A DNA stretch of 64,000 nucleotides. Source: Symbiodinium natans (taxonomy: Eukaryota > Sar > Dinophyceae > Suessiales > Symbiodiniaceae). The stretch spans positions 335,001-399,000 of the forward strand of contig CAJNDS010002439.1 in NCBI GenBank assembly GCA_905221605.1. Direction: 5' to 3'. Made by a program: the position numbers and the translations under genes. Numbering within the stretch: the first letter of the stretch is position 1; every line of letters starts with the position of its first letter. Positions 47,353 through 57,585 of this stretch are shown here, one piece after another. Under the pieces are notes generated by a model. It saw only the letters and a program-made list of their open reading frames with translations. It did no database searches and was not told where the DNA came from.

Positions 47353-47452
47353 GGTGGTTGTCAAAATTATGGTCCCTTTTGGGATCCCTAATATAACACG
47401 GCACCTAATATTTAGGGCACCCAAGAAGGGACCATAATTTGAACAACCGCCC
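47353..47452. mobile_element. MITE-like element, family F
   Basis: A 26-bp terminal inverted repeat matching at 23 positions: GGTGGTTGTCAAAATTATGG at the left and its near complement at the right end. 48 bp core, no coding capacity, one copy noticed. Confidence 0.6.
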
Positions 47453-48440
47453 ATCTCAACACACCGTGAGTTGCCTCATCGACCTGGTCGTAGTCCCAAC
47501 CTGACCTTGCGAGAGAAGGTTCATACCGAGGGGTCAGCCCATCGGAGACCAAAACGCCTGCAAACTCCTGTGCAAGTACAGCACCCCCAAAACCCCATCC
47601 TCTGAACACCAATCCGAGAAGTTCCCGTCTTCCCACGGCCCAAGTTTCTGCAGAGGCGCCCATCCAGGTCCCAGGCGACCCCCTGCACCGCACATTCGGA
47701 GTAGGTCCGGCATATGGACCCAGGGCTCAGTAGAGTAAGACTGCATCACTTCAGCAGTCTGCAACAATCAGAACTATCGGCATCCTGCGCAAGCATTCCA
47801 AAAACCGGAGACCTCAAGAACCCAGGCCATGCGCAAACTCCACCCCTATCCCCACCCCACCCCTAACATCCCCCCAACCACCCACCTCAAAATTCCGAGC
47901 AGAAAACACGACTGGGGACCCCAAGATGAAAAAGACGAACAACGTTCACATATGCCTCCCTCGGCTGTGAGATCATGTTCTTACATCCCTGATGTCGCTT
48001 GTGGATCAACATTCCTGCGCCCTGGTCGGATCAACTAATTTAGCCCTCTGGTGCCTTGCACCACATGGCTACCCAGCACCACACGGTTCCCATGGTAAAC
48101 TTGAAGTGCTTCTTGAAATCCCTCCTGACATCTTTCGCTGCCGCGCCTTGTTGCGAGCTGCAGGCACAGGCATGGCACTCAAAGGACCCCGGAAGGTGGA
48201 AGAATCGGAAAACCTTCGCATCTAACCTTTCTGGCAGATTTGTATTCCACGACACCAAGTGGCAGTGGCGTAAGTAAGGGAAGGCCTTGACACTACCAAG
48301 CCCGATATAACCAAAGACCAGGGCTCCCAAAAGCTTCTGCTGCTCGTGACCATTCGTGGCACTTGCCAATCACAGCTGCGGAGCATGGACAAGGGATGAA
48401 GAGGGAATCAAGGATTCCAGGTCCCACTCGAACTCAACAC
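47453..48440. other. No recognised gene
   Basis: Unique sequence. Minus-strand open stretches at 47693-47412 and 48369-48040 have mixed composition but no domain. Confidence 0.3.
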
Positions 48441-48565
48441 TAAACCCTCAACCCTCAACCCTAAACCCTAAACCCTAAACCCTAAACCCTAAACCCTAAA
48501 CCCTAAACCCTAAACCCCAAACCCTACACACTAAACCCTAAACCCTAAACCCTAAACCCTGAACA
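48441..48565 (-). repeat. C-rich telomere-like array (CCCTAAA)n
   Basis: About 17 units, mostly perfect. Confidence 0.92.
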
Positions 48566-49339
48566 AAACCTAAACCCATGCTAACCTCTAACCCAAACCG
48601 CACATGTTTTCCAAGCCTTGCTCGAAACATCCATAACCGTCACCGTTTTGAGCGCATTGGGATTCCTTGCAAAGGAGCAAGCCCAACGCACGCAGCCGCG
48701 AATTTCAGTCGCATGGCAGCCGTGGGAGAAGAGGAATGGCTCTGTAGGCTGCAGGCAACATAAGCTTCAAACTTCTCAATTGACTCACAAAAGCCCAGCG
48801 GCGCAAAAGAACAAACCTAAGACATGCTGGGAAAGAAATGCTCGGAACTTATCTCACGGCACGTCGGGAATGTCGACCCCACTTTCAAGACACCACCTTG
48901 CACCAAGTTATGAGGGGTAGACTGCTAGTGACTGGAGAAGCCACCTGTAATCATGGGGCAGAGTTGGACGTCGGGGTAGTGAGTAGAAGCCTTGAGGCCC
49001 TCACCACCTTTACACCAACATGGGAGGTCCCTTGGAAACCTCACGCAGGTTTAGGCCTAAGGGTGAGACAACAAGCCAGCGAGTGGGAAGCATGGAAGCT
49101 TCCCCAGTTCCCCAAGCTGGGCCAGGACTCACAGCACAAAAACTGGGTGGAGGCACAACCTCCGACTTTCGCCCCCATGGATAAACAATGCCAGGGGACA
49201 AACACCAGCACCTGGAACGGGGGGGGGTCGCGATTATTATTATTATTAGTACCACCATTACTACTACGTACAGGTTTTCGAAATCTGGAGAATATATAAC
49301 TCAGAGTGTCACGCATTCAGGGTTGCGGGCACAGGCTGG

Positions 49340-49560
49340 AACATAACTTTCGGGTCCAACGTTGAGAAGAAAACGGAAGCCCACCACACTAGAACATACC
49401 GCCGCAGCGAGCAGGGCGTCAGAGATGTCCCCAGGCATGGATGCTCTGGTTACGCACATGGCAAAAAAAGCGAGCATCATGAACACAACGCTGCTGCGAG
49501 CCAGCTGTTTTTCGGCGCCGAAAACAACAAAAATGCCCTGTGCCCTAGGCAGGTTCGGAA
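49340..49560 (-). CDS. Possible exon encoding two membrane segments
   Basis: About 70 minus-strand codons carry two hydrophobic stretches (S-V-V-F-M-M-L-A-F-F-A-M and L-L-A-A-A-V-C-S-S-V-V-G-F) separated by a short polar loop. It could be part of a multi-pass membrane protein; the family is unknown. Confidence 0.3.
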
Positions 49561-49758
49561 AAAGCATAGTGGCATCTCAGCGATGCCCTACTAGCGAGGC
49601 GTTGGCCGCGAGTCCTCTCCGGGAGGCGAAAACACTGTAAAACACGATGCGTTCGGCATGTGCGACATGGCATGGACGTTATCATCCCCCCCCCCCCCAC
49701 CCACCCGCAGAAGAGCAGAAAACGCACCCGAATGGCAGGCGCCCAAGGGCGCGCTTTG

Positions 49759-50181
<423 letters not shown>

Positions 50182-50302
50182 TTCATTCCAATCGCAGCCG
50201 GTCTCTCAGCTTAGCGTCAGGCACGTGGCAGCGCATTGCACCGGTGCTTCAAGAGCACTAGAACCACATGGGCAAGTCCCGCTACGAATAGCTGCAAACT
50301 TG
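50182..50302 (+). repeat. Dispersed repeat, copy 1, adjoining the (CTA)n array
   Basis: It begins TTCATTCCAATCGCAGCCGG and runs to GCTGCAAACTTGCG. It matches 51661-51785 at most positions with a few small gaps. Confidence 0.85.
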
Positions 50303-50494
50303 CGGCCTACTCAACTTGTCAAGAGAATGGTGCACCAGTGCACACTTCACTCGATCAAAAGAGTGCAAAATCAGATAAGTAGAAAGCGAAAACGTAAAAC
50401 ATGAAAACAGGTCGTAGAGCTATCGACATCGCTACAGCCATCTGTTATGGCATCTTGCATTCATCATGGCTGTACATTTCTCTGTGCAAAGTGC

Positions 50495-50668
50495 AGTCCT
50501 GAGAACTGCAGTGGCCCCAGGAGGGCACACTGAGGACCGCACAGCACCCAGTAGTCCTATGAAACTGCAAGTGGCCCCAAGAGGGCGCACTGCGGACCAC
50601 GTTCAGCGCCCTGTAGTCCTGTGAACTGCAAGTGGCCCTTGGAGGGCACACTGGGGACCGTGTAGTTC
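50495..50668 (+). repeat. Three-copy tandem repeat of about 62 bp
   Basis: Each unit contains AGTCCTGTGAACTGCAAGTGGCCC and GAGGGCACACTGGGGACC, with minor changes between copies. Confidence 0.8.
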
Positions 50669-50679
50669 AGTAACCAAGA

Positions 50680-51440
50680 AAGGTCTGGCCGCAGAGCATC
50701 GCCAGAACACAGCTTTCTCGCACTTACTAACTGTGACCCGGAAGGACGTAACATCAAGACCCAGACCACATCTCGAAGCAAACGTGGGGCCGGGGCCCAG
50801 TGCGGGCCATCCCATCCGAGGATAGGGTAGGTTGCCGCCGCCGGCAGTCTTTCAGCATTCGGGACAAGGCAGCGATGATCTGCAGCTACACACTCCTCGG
50901 GTATCTGAACTAGAGGTACACAGGCACAAGGGCTGCGCTTGGCAATGTCGAGTAGCTCTATTGCAAGCTGGCATAAAGGATCTCTTGACACATCGGTTCC
51001 ACTTGTGAGTAGGTCCCTGCTTCCCATCTGTGACCTGAACTCCGTTTAGCTTCGGCACCTGAAGTCGTCGCTGATAGGCAAGGGAGTTGCCTTCCCCAGC
51101 TCCAACGGAAGAAGCTGGAACCCTCACACTGTGGGACACCTGACAATTAGGAATATAAGTAGAGTCGTCAGTCGGCATCCCACCCCGGACTTGGGGCCGT
51201 GGCACTACGCGCTTAATGGGGGCGGCCTGACGGCGCGCCGAGGAGGAATGCGGGTCCAGGGGGGATGCAGGCGGCATCGACCTCTTGCTTGCACCATGGT
51301 AAACACGCACTTGCAACGGAGCTAGCTTCAGACTGACGCGTTGGCAAGCCAGGGGCAAAGGCTTTCAGTCCACCCATGCGCCCTTTGTTCGGGCCAAAAG
51401 GCACCCAGCTGGCGAGCGTCGTCGCGCTAGTGCGGCTCGC
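50680..51440 (-). CDS. Possible coding region, unknown product, frame-broken
   Basis: Minus-strand segments 51360-51015 and 51025-50810 have a mixed, protein-like composition and would join through a one-base frame change near 51020. The first part is basic and proline/serine-rich; the second holds several cysteines. No family was recognised. The frame break may be an intron, decay or an indel. Confidence 0.3.
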
Positions 51441-51538
51441 TGCAACAGGACTGTGATCATCACGTTTTGAAGCCGGACTCCACCGCTCGCTGCATCGCCA
51501 CAACTATTGGTCCCGCTGCTGGGACACAGCTGCTGGCT

Positions 51539-51660
51539 TTCTACTACACTACCGCGATTACGACCACTGCTAATGCCACTACTACTGCTACTCCCGACTG
51601 CTATTACGACGACTACTCTGCTACTACTGCTACTACACTACTGCCACTTCTACTGTTTTT
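51539..51660 (+). repeat. Degenerate CTA/CTG tract, partner of the 49759 array
   Basis: CTACTACACTAC, CTGCTACTCC and similar imperfect units sit in the same position relative to the dispersed repeat as the perfect array does at 49759. Confidence 0.75.
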
Positions 51661-51785
51661 TTCATTCCAATCGCAGCCGGTTACTCAGGGCGTCAGGCAC
51701 ATGGCAATGCTTTGCACCGGTGCTTCATGAGCACTATAACCATAATGGGCAAGTCCCGCCACGAAAGCTGCAAACTTGCGTCCTC
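51661..51785 (+). repeat. Dispersed repeat, copy 2
   Basis: Same start (TTCATTCCAATCGCAGCCGG) and end as 50182-50302; similarity stops beyond about 51785. Confidence 0.85.
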
Positions 51786-52018
51786 AACCAGAGTACAAGT
51801 GGCCCTGTCGGGCACTGACGGTCTCAGTGACCAAAGAGCGCACTCGCCTCTCACTCACTGTCAAGGCAGGTGTACAGGTGACTTGGGTCGTCCAGCTCCA
51901 AGGAGGTGTTCTAGCACTCAAGCATCTTGTTACTGGTGTAGTTCGCCCAATTGTACAGCCCGTCAGAAGCGCCTGTTCCTGAGCAAGCATGCATTGCGCT
52001 GTTGAAGCCACGTTAGCA

Positions 52019-52190
52019 GAATTCGGCGCCCCTTCGGGGCGCCGCCGCAGGCGGCGCCCCCTGAGGCGCAAAGCTCGGCCATAAACCAACGAAAACGGTC
52101 GCCGCTTGAGACGCCGGGGCAAAACAGGCGCAAGCGCCCGGCGCAGGCGCCCAGAGAAGTGCTACCGCTTGAGGCGCCGCGCAAAATAAA
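52019..52190. repeat. GC-rich palindromic cluster
   Basis: GGCGCCCCTTCGGGGCGCC (52025-52043) can form an 8-bp stem with a 3-base loop. It is followed by further GGCGCC and GGCGCAAGCGCC palindromes spaced through about 150 bp. Confidence 0.65.
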
Positions 52191-52749
52191 GGAATCCGCA
52201 CGAGGTATCCAGAAGCAAGTGCATAGCGGCACCCTAGAGCTTCACTGGTTGCAGAAACCCACCTCGCCAAATACCTCGACGTCAACACCGAACTCCAACA
52301 CTCCGAAGCCTCCAAGCTCTAAACTCGCTAAGCGCACATCAAGACATCTTTTCTGCGAGATTCCCGGGCGTCATCGTCGAACAACAAACTGCACTGGGAT
52401 TCACCGGCATCCAGTTTCCTACTGTCCGCTAACAATCCCACCCCAGCATCAGAAGCAAGCCGCTTTTTGGGCTGCTCGCACTGCTGTTCTGTTCGACTTT
52501 CAAATATTCGGCATTGACCAAGAAGCACGCCCAGGGTCACGCTCCTTCTTTCGAAGTGAGCCGACGACTTGAAACATGTTACTACCGGACATCCAACCTA
52601 CCCCCTTGGCTCAAGACCGCGTCTGCTCGAGGTGGTTAAGCCACCAGTCTTTGTCTTGTGCACACTGACTGTCGGGTACGCCCGCTCCCAACCTTCCAAA
52701 GTGACGTCAACTGAGCCCTCAGCTGTCCTGTCACTCCGAAACAGAGATT

Positions 52750-52804
52750 GAGAACGCCCGTTCTCTTTCTTTGTTAACCTTTAAAGTTGGGAACGCCCGT
52801 TCCC
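52750..52804 (+). promoter_or_regulatory. Two covarying hairpins upstream of the 52.9-kb reading frame
   Basis: GAGAACGCCCGTTCTC at 52750-52765 and GGGAACGCCCGTTCCC at 52789-52804 are both 7-bp stems with a CC loop. They differ at one base pair that changes on both sides (A-T to G-C), so the pairing is kept. They lie 68 bp before the first ATG of the following coding region. Any function is inferred. Confidence 0.4.
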
Positions 52805-52871
52805 CTTCATTTTCACCCCTTTGCCAGTTTTGGTTGCCAGTGCAGTATGGATAGCGTAAGGTATCTGCACA

Positions 52872-54306
52872 ATGTCGCAAGATCGAATTAGTATTATCGA
52901 TGGCAGTGCGTTTCAGTGCTTTGCTGACTTCATGTCAGGCCATCTTACTCGAGTTTGACGCTCTCTTTGCCAGAACACCATCAACACATTTGCTGGAGTA
53001 TCTTAGGGATGGGTGCATTGTGTCCACGCAGACCATGCAAGAACTTCGTCAAGTACAAAATGCTGAGCTCCAGTCAGTCTTGCTTGTCAATCCTAGTAAG
53101 AACTTTCTTCAGAATCTGAAGAAAAGCCTTACTCCACAGACGAGCATAACGATAGTGAGCAATTTGCATAGCTCGCTCTCAGTATCTGACATCCCTTGTG
53201 TGCTTTTCAGGAGTTATGATGAAGACTTCCTTCATGACTGTAATCGGTGCTATTGAAGTCCAGGGCCAGCGGGAATTTGTTTACTTGGTCTCTTACATTC
53301 CTGATAGCCGCCCTCTTCATCAATCTTGTTATTAAAATGCCATCACGCCTGCCATGAGGCAAGATGCCAGCAATACTGAGGTCATCATTGCTGGCACTGT
53401 TGGAACCTTTGATGAGGAAGTCAATCTTTTCATCAAGGTCTTTGGCTTGGTCTTTGTCAAAAAGCCACAGCATCCTATCATTGCGCTTACTGACAAAGAT
53501 AACAGGTGTGTTGTCTGTCTTAAAGCACCAAGAATCAGCATATCCCAACTCCAAGCTCTGATGCTTAGGATTGAGGAGATTTATGACAAGGTGCTCAAGC
53601 AGACTGAAGGCAAGTCGCAGATTGAGCTCCAAGTTTGGTATCGATTTGCACCACTTGAAGGGATCCCGGGCAATAGTGTCAACTTTGTTGATCTCCCTTA
53701 TGCCATTAATTCTGCAGACAAAGGATGAAGCCTTCCGGATACATTGTATCCTTAACCAACATAGGCTAATGAAAGCCTTTCATTCTGCACCGGGGAAGTA
53801 TCTTAGGATCTACGCTGACCCTTACCAATTACAGAAGGTGATCCTTGATCTTCGGCAAAAGCAGCTTGCAATTCCTGATAGCCTTGCGCTGCACGCTGCA
53901 AGGTTTCACATCTTCAATGTGAAGTCCTCGCAAGAGGTTTTTGCTTGGAAGGTGACTCAACCCTCCAATTCCACGGATGTCTCTCTTCAAATTACTTTTC
54001 ATGACTGCACCGGGAACCTGCAAGATATTGTTGAAGGCCTTGAGCAAGTCAATGTCCCTGTGCAGCACCGTGGCATTGCGCATGTACAATCGGGAACCGA
54101 CGTGGTTCTGCCTGCTGTTCATGTAACTGCCACCGCCACTATTGCTGACATGCTCATTCAGAACCAATATCTTGATCTTCCTTGTGGAAGAACAACCGTG
54201 CAACTGTTGCAAGAAGTTGTTGCCGCACCAAGATGGGCCAGCAAGCCTATCAATCATATCTCTGAAAACCCTAGGGAGCACTTTTTGAACTGCCATTCAG
54301 GAAGCG
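52872..54306 (+). CDS. Unrecognised coding region, frame-broken and truncated by a retroelement end
   Basis: Protein-like sequence runs through three frames. It starts at ATG 52872 (M-S-Q-D-R-I-S-I-I-D-G), moves to the frame open at 52900-53253, then to a frame from about 53210 with one in-frame TAA near 53334, then to a frame open to 54306. Together this is about 470 codons. Its base composition is visibly more AT-rich than the neighbouring element, with many T-ending codons. The text is balanced, with no signal peptide or long hydrophobic segment. I recognise no family; a gene from another mobile element or a horizontally acquired gene are both possible. At 54307 the coding text stops exactly where the 278-bp retroelement repeat begins, so the 3' end is probably displaced by insertion. 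Two covarying hairpins precede it. Confidence 0.5.
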
Positions 54307-54584
54307 CTCTTTCTGGGTACGGGGGTTTTCTGGTTTGGTGTATTTCAATTCCCAAACATATATAAATCCAAAAGGGAGAAAACTCATCTCAATCTACCAC
54401 TCAAACGGAATATCTCATCTTAAACATCTCCTTAAAAACTCCCGATGGGAATAACTCATGCATATTCTACCCAGTTGGATCCTTCCTTTTTCTCATACAG
54501 CATCAGGGGTAGCGCGAGGGCCACGTGCAGTCTCAAGAAGTCTCCCGGCCGCCACTACGGCCTTCAAGTGAGCCCCACCACCCC
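54307..54584 (-). repeat. 278-bp direct repeat, outer copy (B2)
   Basis: Nearly identical to 54925-55202; one difference was noticed (ATTCTACCC versus ATTCCACCC). It forms the outer end of the retroelement. Confidence 0.9.
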
Positions 54585-54924
54585 ACTCTCAGGGAGGGAG
54601 GGAGGGCAAGAAAATTTTCCTTCCCCTGGCTCACAGAAAGGTTTGAGACTGCACGGGTCCAAAGTCATGCACAAGCCTCTCATGCTCACAAAAATTCCAT
54701 GTACATGCTGAGGAAAATTTTCAACGAAACAAGAGCATCTCATGCATACATAAGCAAAGTACAATGGAGTATTCTAAACTGCCTGAAGGCGTCTGAGATG
54801 AAACACTTGCAACATCCCAGCCGTCCATTAAAAGGGGGGCAACCTACCACAAGGCTCCCCGCAGCGACATCATGAGCACCAGAAAACCCGCCCGGCCCCT
54901 CCCGGGCTTCCCGCACCCAACCCC
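54585..54924 (-). repeat. 340-bp spacer between direct repeats (candidate A2)
   Basis: Unique within this window. It starts with a GGGAGGGAGGGAGGG purine run on the plus strand. In a split-direct-repeat element its partner A1 should lie at the opposite end, but no match was seen near 61.9 kb. Confidence 0.5.
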
Positions 54925-55202
54925 CTCTTTCTGGGTACGGGGGTTTTCTGGTTTGGTGTATTTCAATTCCCAAACATATATAAATCCAAAAGGGAGAAAA
55001 CTCATCTCAATCTACCACTCAAACGGAATATCTCATCTTAAACATCTCCTTAAAAACTCCCGATGGGAATAACTCATGCATATTCCACCCAGTTGGATCC
55101 TTCCTTTTTCTCATACAGCATCAGGGGTAGCGCGAGGGCCACGTGCAGTCTCAAGAAGTCTCCCGGCCGCCACTACGGCCTTCAAGTGAGCCCCACCACC
55201 CC
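54925..55202 (-). repeat. 278-bp direct repeat, inner copy (B1)
   Basis: It begins 9 bp after the stop codon of the RT-RNase H frame. The copies share the words CTCTTTCTGGGTACGGGG and GCCACTACGGCC. Confidence 0.9.
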
Positions 55203-55211
55203 TGATAGCGT

Positions 55212-56282
55212 TCAGGCTCGCTTGAGCTCAAGGATCCTCTTCGCCAGCTCCTCCAAGCGGGTGAAAGACGCTCCCACCATCGTCACGACCTCGATGCCGT
55301 GACCTCGCGATGGCGCATCACCTGGGTTCGAAAAGGAAGGCACTCGTGATACCCACCACATGGATGGGTGCTCCTGGTCCAACTGGGAGAAGATTCGGGC
55401 AAGAGAATGCATGGCCCAGCTTCTGCTGGCCCCCTTTATCACGAGGCTGCGGGTGGCGTTGTTGTCCACCCACCACACTACTCTTCGGGACTCCAGGATG
55501 GAACTCAATTCCATCATGGATGCAAGAATCGCGAACATTTCGATTTCGCAAATCAACTGATCGCCGCCGATCTCGGACTTCCACAGCTCAAGCACCCTTG
55601 ACGGGACACGGCCCTCTAAGACCCAACCTGTCCCGGAGAAGCAGTCGTGAGCGGCAAGTCCAACTCCCGCCACCCCTGACTCCCAGGAGCCATCCGTCCA
55701 AAGGTGGAGGACATCGGTTGTCATGAAGCACCTCAAAATGCGCGGGGTCTCGTCCTGCAAAAGGCGGATGGTATGACGGCAAAAATCTCGGAGGTCAAGG
55801 GGGCTGAAGTGTAAGCCACCCACTATACGTGAAAGCACATGCGAGGCGTGTTTCAAAGCCCTGCCAGCGTAGAAGCCAGAAGCGTATTGCAACAAACCCT
55901 GCAGGACCTGGGCAAGCTGCCTGCTAATCTCACCCCTAGAACCAACCTCCTGAAGCTGGGCTACAATGCGCTCGATGCGACCCTGCTTGTTGGCAAGGCT
56001 CACCTCTCCTTGGGCTACCCTGTCCAGGCCCAAGGTCATCCCCAAGACGTCAAAGCTTGGAGCAAAGGCACGACCCTTCACACCCGTCTTGGCGTGACGC
56101 CACCCCAGGCAATCCAAAAAGTCGCTCACAACCGAGTCCGCACTCTCGGCCGTGGCCGCTGGACATAACAGGGGGTAGTCGTCGAAGTACACCCCGGAAG
56201 GAATCCAGAGCAGTCGATTGATCAAGAACCACAAGCAACGGCTCACCCGGTTAAAGGCATATACTGCTGCGGTACTGCCAAA
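55212..56282 (-). CDS. Retroelement reverse transcriptase C-terminal part and RNase H
   Basis: Counting from 56246, Y-F-D-D at residues 20-23 is the RT active-site motif (motif C). Then a connection region, then RNase H from about residue 180: D185 (W-T-D-G-S-W), E234/E236 (C-E-I-E-M), D261 (W-V-D-N-N) and D310 (N-P-G-D-A-P-S-R), giving the D-E-D-D catalytic set. The enzyme would copy element RNA and remove the RNA strand. The N-terminal RT part is in the preceding frame and is reached by a -1 change at the seven-T run near 56281. The open end continues to a stop 9 bp before the B1 repeat. No tyrosine recombinase or integrase follows on this strand. Confidence 0.85.
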   Translation of the reverse strand, partial: FGSTAAVYAFNRVSRCLWFLINRLLWIPSGVYFDDYPLLCPAATAESADSVVSDFLDCLGWRHAKTGVKGRAFAPSFDVLGMTLGLDRVAQGEVSLANKQGRIERIVAQLQEVGSRGEISRQLAQVLQGLLQYASGFYAGRALKHASHVLSRIVGGLHFSPLDLRDFCRHTIRLLQDETPRILRCFMTTDVLHLWTDGSWESGVAGVGLAAHDCFSGTGWVLEGRVPSRVLELWKSEIGGDQLICEIEMFAILASMMELSSILESRRVVWWVDNNATRSLVIKGASRSWAMHSLARIFSQLDQEHPSMWWVSRVPSFSNPGDAPSRGHGIEVVTMVGASFTRLEELAKRILELKRA

Positions 56283-56880
56283 AAAAGCAAGCTGTTTGAC
56301 ACGTACAGGGCGTCGCGCCCATCCTCTTGCCGCACTGCTATGACTGCCAAAGGCCGGTGGGCTGGCAGAACTGCAAGCTGTTTATACGCTTTGCTCAAGT
56401 CAAGGCACTTTCCGCGCCACTCCTTCGCCTCGGGGTGCGCCCTGCCCCCGTGGATCTCGCGGGCAACGAACAGGGCCATGGCGGCCAGGTAGTCACCGTC
56501 TTGCAAACGCAAGTGGATGCTCGATGTGTACCCCGAGTTAAGCTGGGCCTCGAGGCAGTTGTCGATTGGGCGTGCTTTGCCCTCAGCACCCTGGAAAATG
56601 ACGAAGCGGCGTATCACCGTCCAGTCCTCTGTCTCAAGTCGGGATGAAACTTCAGCCCTGCTGTAAAACGGCCCCTCAAGGAAGCCGAGCGACACCTCCT
56701 CTTGAGATGCCTCCGCCAAGACTCTTGCCTCCTCAGCATCAATCGGCTCGGACTTGCTCAAAAGCGCCTCCCGTCTGACCTGTGCAGTCTGGAAGAGTTC
56801 GGCTTCAGTCAAGGCCGCGGGCACAAGCTTGTAGTCGAAGCACGGAGGGCACTCTAGACCCCCACCAAAGGCACCCCCTC
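56243..56880 (-). CDS. Retroelement reverse transcriptase N-terminal part
   Basis: The frame is readable from G-G-G-L-E-C-P-P-C-F-D-Y-K-L at about 56865. Counting from 56824, I-R-R-F-V-I-F at residues 71-77 and K-A-R-P-I-D-N (83-89) form the fingers, and L-D-L-S-K-A-Y-K at 141-148 is RT motif A with catalytic D142. It ends in an out-of-frame stop after the T7 run, where the downstream frame supplies motif C. Motif spacing fits a DIRS/Ty3-like RT better than a LINE RT. The start is not an initiator: this is an internal segment of a longer pol. Confidence 0.8.
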
Positions 56881-57126
56881 CTTGAGAAATGTGATGGCTC
56901 CCATGTCGTCATATCCCTCCGACTGCAACAAAGCCTCCAGGGCAAAGATGGCCTTGCCCTCCATGACCTTAGCCACCGAGCGTGGCATTGATTTGTGAAG
57001 CGCTATCTCCTCAGCTCGGAATTTGTTCACCTCTCGTCTCACCCTAGCCAGAGCAAGCCGTCGCTTCAACTCCACCAGCTTCGGGTCCTTGGTGAGGTTC
57101 TCCCTCAAGGCCGCGAGCGTCACAGC
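56854..57126 (-). CDS. Retroelement pol segment, helical, unknown function
   Basis: About 90 codons, rich in K, R, E and L (R-R-L-A-L-A-R-V-R-R-E-V-N-K-F), ending L-K-E-G-V-P-L-V. It lies between the methyltransferase-like domain and the RT. It is in frame with the linker at 57127-57585 except for one UAG at 57127-57129, and needs a frame change near 56870 to enter the RT. No named domain. Confidence 0.55.
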   Translation of the reverse strand, partial: AVTLAALRENLTKDPKLVELKRRLALARVRREVNKFRAEEIALHKSMPRSVAKVMEGKAIFALEALLQSEGYDDMGAITFLKEGVPLVGV

Positions 57127-57585
57127 CTAATCCATTGGATGCGGCACCTTCTTCGCCTCATCCACAAACTCAGAAGAACTCCTAAGAACCCCTACTTGAA
57201 CCCAATCCTCACAACCATCCTGCAAAGGCGAACCACTATGAGTTCCAGGCTCAAGCGACGCAAAGGCTGAGGTTTCCGGGATGGGGATGCTCCCTCCCTG
57301 AACAGCGCCTGACAAAATCGGGGCTCCAGGGATGGTCCCTCCCTGAAGGGTGCTAGTGGAACCGGGAGCTTCAGGGATGGTCCCTCCCTGAAGGGTGCTA
57401 GGGGAACCCGCCGAGGCATCCACGTGACCTGGGAGAACTCCGACACGAGAGGAGCATGTCTGCGGTGCTGTCTGCCGGCGAACTGCAAAGCTTGACTCCG
57501 TGCGGTGGGTTGGGGGACCAACGAAAAACCCGCCGCCAGCGCCCGCTGGGCCACGCAGAGAGAATACCTCTGTGCAAGGACACAA
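57127..57585 (-). CDS. Retroelement pol linker with short internal repeats
   Basis: It contains three imperfect copies of L-Q-G-G-T-I-P-x-A-P followed by an acidic end (S-E-F-V-D-E-A-K-K). It overlaps the end of the methyltransferase frame. This frame, not the overlapping frame, connects to the helical segment downstream, so a frame change near 57550 is inferred. Confidence 0.45.
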   Translation of the reverse strand: MCPCTEVFSLRGPAGAGGGFFVGPPTHRTESSFAVRRQTAPQTCSSRVGVLPGHVDASAGSPSTLQGGTIPEAPGSTSTLQGGTIPGAPILSGAVQGGSIPIPETSAFASLEPGTHSGSPLQDGCEDWVQVGVLRSSSEFVDEAKKVPHPMD

